DNA of 64,000 nt from Actinokineospora fastidiosa (lineage in GTDB: Bacteria; Actinomycetota; Actinomycetes; Mycobacteriales; Pseudonocardiaceae), in the NCBI RefSeq assembly GCF_014648415.1, contig NZ_BMRB01000006.1, positions 62,001 to 126,000 on the forward strand, read 5' to 3'. A program made the position numbers and the translations under genes. The number at the start of each line of letters is the position of its first letter. Position 1 is the stretch's first letter. The notes beneath the pieces are model-generated. The model was given only the letters and a program-made list of their open reading frames with translations. It searched no databases and was not told where the DNA came from. Of this stretch, positions 1 to 8,560 are shown in pieces.

Positions 1-3000
1 ACGTGGTTGGCGTTGCCGCGGTCGGCCTTCTCGGCGGCGGGGGCGTTCGACGCCACGGACCGGTCGCGCACCTGCACGGGCCGCAGCTGCCCGTTCAGCT
101 TCGCCATGACCGTGCGCATGCCGCGCTCGTCCGGGTCCGACACCGCCTCGATCTCGATCAGCAGCGTGACGCCCCGGTCGAGCGGGACGGCGTACTCCTT
201 GCCGTGCTCCAGCCCGTAGAAGAAGTCCTTGCTGGCCAGCACGCTGGTGTCGCCGAACTGCTCGCGGTGGGCCAGGAACTCCTTGGTCGGCCCGGCGAAC
301 AGCAGCCGGTTCAGCGTCGCGCGCCGGTTCTCGGCAAGGCCCGTGCGGTCCTCGTCGGTCAGCGCGACCATGCCCTTGGGCGCGGGCCGCCCGGCCAGCG
401 CCTTGGTGCGGAACGGCTCGGGCCAGCCCCCGGCCGGGTCGCCGAGCTCGCCGTGCAGGAAGCCGACGACGGAGGCCGGGATGTCGAAGCGGCCGGGCTC
501 GTTCTCGAACTCCTTGGGGTCCACGCCCGCGCCGACGAGGTGCAGGGCCAGGTCGCCGACGACCTTCGACGACGGCGTCACCTTCACCAGCCTGCCGAGC
601 ATGCGGTCGGCGGCGGCGTACATGGTCTCGATCTCCTCGAACCGGTCGCCCAGCCCGAGCGCGACCGCCTGGGTGCGCAGGTTCGACAGCTGGCCGCCGG
701 GGATCTCGTGGTGGTACACCCGCCCGGTCGGCGAGGGCAGGCCCGCCTCGAACGGCTTGTAGACCTTCCGCACGATCTCCCAGTACGGCTCCATGTCGCC
801 CACGGCCTGCAGCGACAGCCCGGTCTCCCGGTCGCTGTGGTCGGTGGCGGCCACGATCGCCGACAGCGACGGCTGCGACGTCGTGCCCGACATCGACGCC
901 ACCGCGCCGTCCACGGCGTCCACACCGGACTGGATGGCCGCCAGGTAGGTCGCCAGCTGCCCGCCCGCGGTGTCGTGGGTGTGCAGGTGCACCGGCAGGT
1001 CGAACTCCTTGCGCAGCGCGGTGATCAGCCGGGCGGCGGCGGGCGGGCGCAGCAGGCCCGCCATGTCCTTGACGGCCAGCACGTGCGCGCCCGCGCCCAC
1101 GATCTGCTCGGCGAGCTTGAGGTAGTAGTCCAGTGTGTACAGCTGCTCGGCCGGGTCGGACAGGTCGGCGGTGTAGCACAGGGCCACCTCGGCGACCGCG
1201 GTCCCGGTCTCGCGCACGGCCTCGATCGCGGGCCGCATCTGCTCGACGTCGTTGAGCGCGTCGAAGATGCGGAAGATGTCGATGCCGGTCCTGGTGGCCT
1301 CCTCGACGAACGCGGAGGTCACCTCGGTCGGGTACGGGGTGTAGCCGACGGTGTTGCGCCCGCGCAGCAGCATCTGCAGGCACAGGTTCGGCACGGCCTC
1401 GCGCAGCGCGGCCAGCCGCTCCCACGGGTCCTCGGCGAGGAACCGCAGCGCCACGTCGTAGGTCGCCCCGCCCCAGCACTCCAGCGACAGCAGCTCGGGC
1501 ATCGACCGCGCCACGTAGGGCGCGACGGCCTGCAGGTCGCGGGTCCGCACCCGGGTCGCCAGCAGCGACTGGTGCGCGTCGCGGAAGGTCGTGTCGGTGA
1601 CCCCGACGGCCCGCGACTCGCGCAGCCAGCGGGCGAAGCCCTCCGGGCCCAGCTCGACCAGCCGCTGCTTGGAGCCCGCGGGCGGGTCCGCCGACAGGTC
1701 GACGGCGGGCAGCTTCTCCCGGGGGTCGATCACCTTGGGCCGCTCGCCGTGCGGGCGGTTGACCGTCACGTCGGCCAGGTAGGTCAGCAGGCGGGTGCCC
1801 CGGTCGGCGGAGTGCCGGGCGGTCAGCAGGTGCGGGCGCTGCTCGATGAACGCCGTGGTGACCCGGCCTGCCTGGAAGTCGTCGTCGTCCAGCACGGCCT
1901 GCAGGAACGGGATGTTGGTCGCCACGCCGCGGATGCGGAACTCGGCGATGGCCCGCTTGGCCCTGCGCACCGCGGCGCCGAAGTCGCGGCCGCGGCAGGT
2001 GAGCTTGACCAGCATGGAGTCGAAGTGGGCGCTGACCTCGGCGCCGACGGCCGTGCCGCCGTCGAGCCGGATGCCGCCGCCGCCCGGGGAGCGGTAGGCG
2101 GAGATCTTGCCGGTGTCCGGACGGAAGCCGTTGGCCGGGTCCTCGGTGGTGATGCGGCACTGCAGCGCAGCGCCGCGCAGGTAGACGACGTCCTGGGACA
2201 GCCCGAGGTCCGCCAGCGTCTCGCCGGAGGCGATGCGCAGCTGCGACTGCACGAGGTCGATGTCGGTGACCTCCTCGGTCACCGTGTGCTCGACCTGGAT
2301 GCGCGGGTTCATCTCGATGAACACGTGCTCGCCGCGGGTGTCGAGCAGGAACTCGACGGTGCCCGCGTTCTTGTAGCCGATGTGCCTGGCGAACCTCACC
2401 GCGTCGGCGCAGATGCGGTCGCGCAGCTCCGGGGCGAGGTTGGGCGCGGGCGCGATCTCGATGACCTTCTGGTGGCGGCGCTGCATCGAGCAGTCGCGCT
2501 CGTAGAGGTGGATCACGTTGCCCTCGCCGTCGGCGAGGATCTGCACCTCGATGTGCCGCGGGTCGACCACGGCCTGCTCCAGGAACACGGTGGCGTCGCC
2601 GAAGGCCGACTCGGCCTCGCGCATCGCCGCCTCCAGCGACTCGCGCAGCGCCTTGGGGTCCTCGACCCGGCGCATGCCCCGGCCGCCGCCCCCCGCGACG
2701 GCCTTGACGAAGACCGGGAAGCCGATCTCCTCGGCCTTGGTCAGCAGCGCGTCGACGTCGGTGGACGGCTCCGACGAGCGCAGCACCGGCAGCCCGGCCT
2801 CGCGCGCGGCGGCGATGGCCCGCGCCTTGTTGCCGGTCAGCTCCAGCACGTCGGCGTCGGGGCCGACGAAGGTGATCCCGGCGTTGGCGCACGCGCGCGC
2901 GAGGTCGGGGTTCTCGGAGAGGAAGCCGTAACCGGGGTAGACGGCGTCGGCCCCGGCCTTCTTGGCGGCGTCGATGATCGCCTCGACGGACAGGTAGGCG

Positions 3001-3176
3001 CGCACGGGATGGCCGGGCTCGCCGATCAGGTACGCCTCGTCGGCCTTCATCCGATGCGGCGAGTTGCGGTCCTCATGGGGGAAGACCGCCACGGTCCCGG
3101 CCCCGAGTTCGTACCCGGCCCGGAACGCCCGGATGGCGATCTCACCGCGGTTGGCGACGAGCACCTTGCGGAACAT
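1..3176 (-). CDS. pyc: Pyruvate carboxylase, 3' end beyond window
   Basis: Biotin-dependent pyruvate carboxylase, converting pyruvate, bicarbonate and ATP to oxaloacetate in the cytoplasm to refill the TCA cycle. The first 1058 residues are visible. The biotin carboxylase part spans about 1-450, opening with FRKVLVANRGEIA, with the Gly-rich ATP-grasp loop GGGGRGM and the EMNPRIQVEH segment. The carboxyltransferase part follows (FRDAHQSLLATRVR), with the carboxylated lysine at about K703 in VKDMAGL. The reading stays open to base 1 and breaks off at the start of the biotin-carrier domain, so the AMKM lysine is not seen. The ATG at 3176 has a GGAGGT ribosome site just upstream. The same gene (pca, Rv2967c) anchors this neighbourhood in M. 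tuberculosis. Identification is secure; only completeness is unknown. Confidence 0.97.
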   Translation of the reverse strand, partial: MFRKVLVANRGEIAIRAFRAGYELGAGTVAVFPHEDRNSPHRMKADEAYLIGEPGHPVRAYLSVEAIIDAAKKAGADAVYPGYGFLSENPDLARACANAGITFVGPDADVLELTGNKARAIAAAREAGLPVLRSSEPSTDVDALLTKAEEIGFPVFVKAVAGGGGRGMRRVEDPKALRESLEAAMREAESAFGDATVFLEQAVVDPRHIEVQILADGEGNVIHLYERDCSMQRRHQKVIEIAPAPNLAPELRDRICADAVRFARHIGYKNAGTVEFLLDTRGEHVFIEMNPRIQVEHTVTEEVTDIDLVQSQLRIASGETLADLGLSQDVVYLRGAALQCRITTEDPANGFRPDTGKISAYRSPGGGGIRLDGGTAVGAEVSAHFDSMLVKLTCRGRDFGAAVRRAKRAIAEFRIRGVATNIPFLQAVLDDDDFQAGRVTTAFIEQRPHLLTARHSADRGTRLLTYLADVTVNRPHGERPKVIDPREKLPAVDLSADPPAGSKQRLVELGPEGFARWLRESRAVGVTDTTFRDAHQSLLATRVRTRDLQAVAPYVARSMPELLSLECWGGATYDVALRFLAEDPWERLAALREAVPNLCLQMLLRGRNTVGYTPYPTEVTSAFVEEATRTGIDIFRIFDALNDVEQMRPAIEAVRETGTAVAEVALCYTADLSDPAEQLYTLDYYLKLAEQIVGAGAHVLAVKDMAGLLRPPAAARLITALRKEFDLPVHLHTHDTAGGQLATYLAAIQSGVDAVDGAVASMSGTTSQPSLSAIVAATDHSDRETGLSLQAVGDMEPYWEIVRKVYKPFEAGLPSPTGRVYHHEIPGGQLSNLRTQAVALGLGDRFEEIETMYAAADRMLGRLVKVTPSSKVVGDLALHLVGAGVDPKEFENEPGRFDIPASVVGFLHGELGDPAGGWPEPFRTKALAGRPAPKGMVALTDEDRTGLAENRRATLNRLLFAGPTKEFLAHREQFGDTSVLASKDFFYGLEHGKEYAVPLDRGVTLLIEIEAVSDPDERGMRTVMAKLNGQLRPVQVRDRSVASNAPAAEKADRGNANH

Positions 3177-3310
3177 GCCCGACTACCTCCAGCTCCCTAG
3201 GGGTTCGGTCGGAGGAGGTTACCGCGATTGTCCCGCCCATCGGGAGGATCGTCCCACGTGACGGGCACGACCTCACACAGCGGTTGACACCCCGGTGAGG
3301 CCGGTCCCGC

Positions 3311-5155
3311 TCAGCCTGCCGGACGGACGGTGACCTCGTGCACCCCCAGGGGGGTCGCGCCGGGCACGATCCGCACCCGCGTCGCCCGCCCCCGGGGCAG
3401 CGGCAACTCGGTGTACGGCCCGGCCAGCGCGCCCACCGTGCGCCAGCCGCCCCCCATTCTCACCTGAACCTTCCCCCCGCGCGCGGTGTCGGCCCCCGCC
3501 CGCACCACGATCGCCGACGCCGTCGGCCCGGGGGTCAGCGGCAGCTCGACGGGGGCGGCTGTGACAGTGAACACGGTGGCCGGGTCCCCGTCGGCCGCCT
3601 TGCCGACCGGACACCCGATAACGCTCAAATCGCGCACGACGAGCCACTGCGCCTGATCGGCGGTCGACCGCAGCCGCAGGTACCGGATGTCGGCACGCAC
3701 CCGAACCTCATGGAGCGGCCCGTCAAGCCGGGCGACGGTGTACCAGTGGCGTCCGTCGACGGAGAACTCCAGAACCCCGCGATGCAGATAGTCATTCGGC
3801 CGATCCGACTTCCCGAGCGCGAGCCGCACCCCGTGCACCCGCCGAACCCGCCCGAGATCCACCACAACGGCCGCGCCTTTCACGGCAGGCCCCGCGCTCC
3901 AGTAATAGGTGCCAGGATCTCCGTCGGCCATCCGATCGGGGATGTGATCGCCATGGTGACCGAAAGTACTCGACACCGTACTGGGCGAAACTGCATAAGC
4001 GGAGTCATAGGCCCGCACCGCCGCCCTGACAAACGCACCCTGCCCTTCCGGCACCTCAACCCCCATAAGCGCCAACCGAGCCCCCCAAGCCCGCCCCGGC
4101 GGCCCCACCACCAACCGCACAGCCGCCCGAACAGCTTCCCCCCGCTCCCCCAACTCCACCCGCACAACCTGATCAACCCGAGCAGCTAACCTCGCCAACT
4201 CCCGATCGCCGCGCCGGTAAGCCGCCCATAACTCCCCCAACGCCGCCGCCACCCGCACACCCTCCACCGCACCTAACTGCCCGGCGCCCCCCTGCGCGGC
4301 CCCGGCCTGCACCACGCCCACCTGCGCAGCACCGATCTGCACCTCACCAGCCCGAGTGCCACCAGGTTGCGGCGGGCCAACCTGCGCCGCGCCAGCCTGC
4401 GCGGTGCCAACCTGCGCGGCACCAGTCTGCACCTCACCAGCCCGAGCACCACCAGCTTGCGGGGGGCCATCCTGCGCACTGCCAACCTGCGCGGCGCCGA
4501 TCTGCACCTCACCAGCCCGCGCACCGCCAGCTTGCGCGGCACCACCCTGCGCTTCACCGGCCTGCGACTCACCAGTCCGCGCGCCGCCATCCCGCCCCGC
4601 GCCACCCTGCGCGCCGCCAGTCCGCTCCCCACTAACCGGCGCTCCAGCGGCCTGAGCGCCACCAACCTGCGCCCCACCGACCTGCGCTCCACCGGACACG
4701 CCGACCCGCACCCCACTGGCCTGCATGCCGCCGCCCTGCAACCCACCACCCCACGCCCCACCGACCTGCGCCTCACCAGTCAGCGCCCCATCAACCCGAA
4801 CCCCACCACTCCGCGCATCACCAGCCCGCGCCCCACTGCCCCCAACGTCGACAGACCCCGCCCCGACAGACCCCGCCCCGACAGACCCCGCCCCGACAGA
4901 CCCCGCCCCGACAGACCCCGCCCCGACAGACCCCGCCCCGACAGACCCCGCCCCGACAGACCCCGCCCCGACAGACCCCGCCCCGACCGGGGGTCTAACC
5001 GCCCTTTCCTTCCAGGGTACCGGTGGTTGGATCTTGTCAATAGGGCTCGCGGGCGGGCTGTGGATAACCGCGGCGGCGGGGCCCGCGAGGGCGGTCGGGA
5101 TGGCGAGAGCGGCGGAGGCCAGGCACGCGGCTAATCGGCCAGGACCTTGGGGCAC
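3311..5155 (-). CDS. Secreted repeat protein with F5/8-type-C-like C-terminus
   Basis: Predicted exported protein of 614 residues. The GTG at 5155 is preferred because GGAGGG lies 5-11 bases upstream and the next residues form a signal peptide (LAACLASAALAIPTALA, cleavage near AGPAAA). Then comes an extreme low-complexity section (about residues 58-300): nine GAGSV pentapeptides, then imperfect five-residue units rich in Gly, Ala, Gln and Val. A helical segment follows (ALGELWAAYRRGDRELARL). The C-terminal region resembles a discoidin/F5-8C carbohydrate-binding fold (MADGDPGTYYWS, VVDLGRVRRVHGVRL, LEFSVDGRHWYTVARL), followed by a second beta-rich module. F5/8C modules of this kind sit at the end of GH84-type glycosidases, but no catalytic domain is visible here. 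Function unknown; surface or glycan binding is inferred. Confidence 0.72.
   Translation of the reverse strand: MPQGPGRLAACLASAALAIPTALAGPAAAVIHSPPASPIDKIQPPVPWKERAVRPPVGAGSVGAGSVGAGSVGAGSVGAGSVGAGSVGAGSVGAGSVGAGSVDVGGSGARAGDARSGGVRVDGALTGEAQVGGAWGGGLQGGGMQASGVRVGVSGGAQVGGAQVGGAQAAGAPVSGERTGGAQGGAGRDGGARTGESQAGEAQGGAAQAGGARAGEVQIGAAQVGSAQDGPPQAGGARAGEVQTGAAQVGTAQAGAAQVGPPQPGGTRAGEVQIGAAQVGVVQAGAAQGGAGQLGAVEGVRVAAALGELWAAYRRGDRELARLAARVDQVVRVELGERGEAVRAAVRLVVGPPGRAWGARLALMGVEVPEGQGAFVRAAVRAYDSAYAVSPSTVSSTFGHHGDHIPDRMADGDPGTYYWSAGPAVKGAAVVVDLGRVRRVHGVRLALGKSDRPNDYLHRGVLEFSVDGRHWYTVARLDGPLHEVRVRADIRYLRLRSTADQAQWLVVRDLSVIGCPVGKAADGDPATVFTVTAAPVELPLTPGPTASAIVVRAGADTARGGKVQVRMGGGWRTVGALAGPYTELPLPRGRATRVRIVPGATPLGVHEVTVRPAG
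4851..4985. repeat. 15-bp tandem repeat, about nine copies
   Basis: A perfectly repeated 15-base unit (plus strand gacagaccccgcccc) runs for about nine copies inside the secreted repeat gene. It encodes GAGSV pentapeptides on the minus strand. The copies are almost identical, which suggests recent expansion or slippage. Degenerate 15-base periodicity continues leftward to about 4330. Confidence 0.95.
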
Positions 5156-5160
5156 AGCGG

Positions 5161-5230
5161 TCCCTCCGGTATGCGACGCGCGTCCGACTACCGGACGCAC
5201 GCCGCATCTTGGCAAGCCTTTCCAGGCTTG
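5161..5230 (-). promoter_or_regulatory. Structured 5' leader upstream of secreted repeat gene
   Basis: Two inverted repeats lie immediately upstream of the ribosome site (5161-5167). Hairpin A pairs 5213-5219 with 5224-5230 (CAAGCCT/AGGCTTG, 4-base loop). Hairpin B pairs 5171-5175 with 5203-5207 and, inside, GCGTCCG 5180-5186 with CGGACGC 5192-5198. Hairpin B ends four bases from the Shine-Dalgarno, so it could gate translation. It matches no riboswitch class I can recognise by eye. Confidence 0.4.
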
Positions 5231-5297
5231 ACCAGTTCCGTCACCCATTTGGACTCGTGTGCCGGTCACCACAGAGTGGATCTGGTCCGCAGGGCGG

Positions 5298-6416
5298 TCA
5301 CCTCCAGAACGGGCCGGTGTAGAGGATCTTGTTCGGGGACTCCGCTGGCAGGTTGCAGACGCCGGGGCTGGCGTTGCGGACCAGGGCCGCCTGGACCTGG
5401 GCGGGGGTGGCGTCCGGGAACAGGCCGAGGACCAGGGCCGCGCCACCCGTGGTGTGCGCCGTCGCCAGCGAGGAGCCGGAGATCGTCGTCGTCGCCGTGT
5501 CGGACGTGTGCCACGGGCCGGGGATCGAGAGGCCGGGGGCGTAGAGGTCGATCGCGGAACCGTAGTTGCCCTGGGGGGCAACGCAGTCGTCGCGGCCGAT
5601 GGCGGCGCTGGTGATGGCCTCGGTGACGCGGGCAGGGGAGAAGTTGGCGGCGGGCTGGCGGGAGGAGCCCGACGTGACCGAGTACGTGATGCCGGCGGCG
5701 ATCGAGCGGCGGACGGCGTCGTCGAGGGCCTGGTTGGCCGGGCCGCCGAGGCTGACGTTGACCACCGACGGGCCGGAGGCGGTGCGCGTGATCCAGTCGA
5801 TGCCCGCGATGACCGTGGAGATCGAGCCGGAGCCGGAGTCGTTGAGGACGCGGACCGGGACGATCTTGACGCCCTTCGCCACGCCGTACGTCCTCGCGCC
5901 GACGAGGCCCGCCACGAAGGTGCCGTGGCCGTTGCCGTCGTTGGGATCGGTGTCGTTGTCGACGAAGTCGTAGCCGCCGCTCACCCGGCCGCCGAACTCG
6001 GCGTGGGTGGCGCGGACGCCGGTGTCGAGGACGTAGGCGGTGACGGCGCTCGCGTCGGTGTTCCAGCGGTAGCGCCCGTCCAGCGGCAGCCTGCGCTGGT
6101 CGATGCGGTCGAGCCCCCACGGCGGGTTGGGCTGCTCGCCGTAGGCGCGCACCGGGGTGTCGGCCACGACGTAGTCCACCGCCGGGTCGGCGGCATACGC
6201 GCGGAGTTGTCGCGCGGTGAGTTCGGCGGCGAAGCCGTTGAGGACGGCGAAGCGGTGGTGGACGACACCGCCGTGGCTCTGCGCCGACGCGGTTCCCGGC
6301 TTGAGCACGACGATGTAGTCGCCGGTCGGGGCGGCGTGACCGGGCTGGGCGAGCACGGCCGAGAAAGTGAGGACGCCTGCCGCGAGCACGGACAGGCGGT
6401 GCAGGGGTTTGGCCAT
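5298..6416 (-). CDS. Secreted S8 (subtilisin-like) serine protease
   Basis: 372-residue subtilase with a Sec signal peptide ([21 protein letters not shown]), an I9-type propeptide ([10 protein letters not shown] to DYVVADTPV) and a peptidase S8 domain. The catalytic triad appears intact: D131 in YVLDTGV, H164 in [10 protein letters not shown] and S316 in SGSSLATAH. Two segments are unusual. The usual GTSMA/SPHVAG segment reads [11 protein letters not shown], and the segment that normally reads AAGN, carrying the oxyanion-hole Asn, reads TSGSS. That may reduce or alter activity. It is predicted to act outside the cell after propeptide removal. The next gene downstream on the same strand is the secreted repeat protein, 142 bases away. 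The family call is secure; activity is uncertain. Confidence 0.93.
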   Translation of the reverse strand: MAKPLHRLSVLAAGVLTFSAVLAQPGHAAPTGDYIVVLKPGTASAQSHGGVVHHRFAVLNGFAAELTARQLRAYAADPAVDYVVADTPVRAYGEQPNPPWGLDRIDQRRLPLDGRYRWNTDASAVTAYVLDTGVRATHAEFGGRVSGGYDFVDNDTDPNDGNGHGTFVAGLVGARTYGVAKGVKIVPVRVLNDSGSGSISTVIAGIDWITRTASGPSVVNVSLGGPANQALDDAVRRSIAAGITYSVTSGSSRQPAANFSPARVTEAITSAAIGRDDCVAPQGNYGSAIDLYAPGLSIPGPWHTSDTATTTISGSSLATAHTTGGAALVLGLFPDATPAQVQAALVRNASPGVCNLPAESPNKILYTGPFWR

Positions 6417-6574
6417 GATCCCTGTCTAGGACGCGCCCGAGGATGGCTGCAATCATCCCCAGTTGCCGGCCCGGAACTCGACACGCCCTCAGTTGTGGGC
6501 AAGATCGATATTACCGGCAGAAATTAACCGTGACGTCGGATTAACTACTCCAGGTGACCCACTATGGTGAGCCA

Positions 6575-8071
6575 ATGCCCTCTGATGACGTCGAATCCCC
6601 TGATCGTCTTCCGCACTTCGACACCGTTCTCCGGGGGTATAACCCCCGTCAGGTGAACGAGCGGGTCACTCGTTTGACGTACGACCTTCGGCACGCGACG
6701 AAAGACCGCGACGACGCCGCGGCGAAGGTCGCCGAACTGACCAAATCCCTCGGCTCGCTCCAGCAGCAGCTGCTGGAGACCACCACCCGGCTCAACCGCA
6801 TCTCGGCCAACCCCAACAGCACGGAGGGCATGACCGAGCGGGTCCGGCTGATGATGCAGCTGGCCGAGGAGGAGATCGCCGAGTTCAAGCGCCAGGCCGA
6901 CGAGTACGGCGCCAACACCCGCGCCGAGGCCGAGGCGTGGGGCGCCGCGCACCGGCAGGAGGCCGAGGCGGCCGCGACCCGCATCCGGACCACCGCCGAG
7001 GAACAGGCCGCCGAGACCGGCCGCAGCGCCGAGGCGTACGCGGCCAACGCGCTGAAGAAGGCCGACGAGCAGGCCGCCGCGATGCGCGCCGCCGCCGAGA
7101 AGGACGCGGCCGAGCTGCGCGCGCGGCACGAGCGCATGCTGGCCGAGCTGGAGCAGCGCCGCGCCCAGCTGGAGGCCGACTACAAGCGCAACCACGAGCA
7201 GCTCGACGCCGAGTACGAGCAGATGCGCGCCACGCTGACGGCCGAGCACACCAAGCTGATGGCCGACTCGCGCGCCGAGATCGAGGCCCACACCAAGGCG
7301 AACGAGGCGCGCATCGCCCAGCTCGACGCCGACGCCGCCGCCGAGCGCAAGCGCCTCGACGACGAGGCAACCGAGCTGCGCAACCGCCTGAACAGCGAGG
7401 CCGAGGAGCTGCGCACCCGGCTGGAGCTGGAGTCCGAGCAGCGCCGCACCGAGGCGGAGGCCGCGTCGGCAGCGGAGATCGCCGCGACGCGCGCCGCCGC
7501 CGAGGAGTCCCTGGCCGCCCGCATCGCCGAGGTGGACGCCGACATCGCCGCGCGCCAGTCGGACGCGGACGCGCGTATCAGCGCCCAACTGGCCGACGCC
7601 GACCAGAAGGCGGCGGCTTTGGTCGCGGACGCGCGAAAGCAGAAGGCCGACACCGAGGAAATGCTCGCGGAACTACGAAAGACGACCGACGAGCAAATCA
7701 CCGCGCAGTTGGCCGACGCCGACCAGAAGGCCGCCGCCCTGGTCGCCGACGCGGAGAAGCAGAAGGCCGAAACCGAGAAGGCCATCGCACTCGCCCGCGC
7801 CGAGGCCGACGCCGAAATCGCCGACAAGCGCGCCGAGGCCGACGCCTACGCCAGCCGCGTCACCGCCGAGGCCGACGCCAAACTCGCCGAGGCGACCGAA
7901 CGCCACACCGCCGCCACCGACTTCCACGAGCGCGTGTCGGCCCAGGTGACCAGCGCGTTCTCGCTGCTGGAGGAGGCGAAGCGCCACTTCACCCCGGAGC
8001 AGGCGACACCGAAGCCCGCCAAGAGGAACGACCAGAACCGCAACGGCACACCCGCGCCGGCCAACCGCTGA
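6575..8071 (+). CDS. Long coiled-coil protein with DivIVA-like N-terminus
   Basis: About 498 residues, nearly all predicted coiled coil. The N-terminus (HFDTVLRGYNPRQVNERVTRL) resembles the membrane-targeting head of DivIVA/Wag31 proteins. The remainder is an Ala/Glu/Arg-rich heptad or longer-period rod with repeated blocks such as ADADQKAAALVADA, seen twice near residues 340 and 380. Streptomyces Scy and FilP are comparable rod proteins that organise the polar growth apparatus, so a cytoskeletal or tip-scaffold role is inferred. I prefer the ATG at 6575, which has GGTGAG upstream. An in-frame GTG at 6554 has no visible ribosome site. The gene stands alone between a divergent subtilase and a strong terminator. 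Confidence 0.75.
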   Translation: MPSDDVESPDRLPHFDTVLRGYNPRQVNERVTRLTYDLRHATKDRDDAAAKVAELTKSLGSLQQQLLETTTRLNRISANPNSTEGMTERVRLMMQLAEEEIAEFKRQADEYGANTRAEAEAWGAAHRQEAEAAATRIRTTAEEQAAETGRSAEAYAANALKKADEQAAAMRAAAEKDAAELRARHERMLAELEQRRAQLEADYKRNHEQLDAEYEQMRATLTAEHTKLMADSRAEIEAHTKANEARIAQLDADAAAERKRLDDEATELRNRLNSEAEELRTRLELESEQRRTEAEAASAAEIAATRAAAEESLAARIAEVDADIAARQSDADARISAQLADADQKAAALVADARKQKADTEEMLAELRKTTDEQITAQLADADQKAAALVADAEKQKAETEKAIALARAEADAEIADKRAEADAYASRVTAEADAKLAEATERHTAATDFHERVSAQVTSAFSLLEEAKRHFTPEQATPKPAKRNDQNRNGTPAPANR

Positions 8072-8083
8072 CCCACCGCGGAG

Positions 8084-8115
8084 GGGCGGGCCGTGGGCAC
8101 ACCCACGGCCCGCCC
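8084..8115 (+). terminator. Strong hairpin after coiled-coil gene
   Basis: A perfect 14-bp stem (GGGCGGGCCGTGGG at 8084-8097 against 8102-8115) with a four-base CACA loop begins 12 bases after the coiled-coil stop codon. There is no T-tract, as is common in high-GC actinomycetes. Confidence 0.8.
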
Positions 8116-8560
8116 GCGCTGTTCCGGGCTGATGGTGCGGCGGACAACAGTGGGCGGCGACGGTCGAACGAGGGCGGCGGGCCGGTTGTCACACGGCGGC
8201 CAGGGCAGGCACTGCGGCGGACAAGCAGCCACCGCACAGGGCTGCCGCGGGCGTCGGACACCATGAAGTGGTTGGTGTGGGCCTCGTTCTCGCTAGCCCC
8301 CTGCCGGGCGGCGACGGGACGGACTCGTGGTCGCCGTACGGGTGGCCGGGGCGGGGAGCCCGCGGATGGGGTTCGGTGTGGATGGTTGCCATCATCGCGT
8401 AGGGCGTGGATAAGCGGGGGCATCGGCGCAGGGTGAGGTCGGGCAGTGCAGGCGAGGTGGCCGGTCAGGACGACGGCGACTGTGCGGCGCCGAGCAGGAA
8501 TGTGGCCGCGGGCCTCACATCGACCGTGGTCGGTGACAAGTCCACCCGGTGCCCACCGGA
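8116..8560. other. Intergenic stretch, no recognisable gene
   Basis: About 445 bases between the coiled-coil terminator and the end of the trypsin gene. Short open frames exist on both strands (for example 8189-8395 minus and 8406-8621 plus). None has a ribosome site with a recognisable protein, and their composition looks like out-of-frame GC-rich sequence. Confidence 0.6.

Noticed and set aside
3-3200. 1065-codon open frame on the plus strand opposite pyruvate carboxylase
   Set aside because: It is a mirror of the GC-rich pyc coding strand. The translation is His/Val/Arg-rich text without domains, while the minus strand gives a full carboxylase.
8189-8395. Possible small gene (68 codons, minus strand)
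   Set aside because: No ribosome site or homology visible; Pro/Arg-rich composition of a shadow frame.
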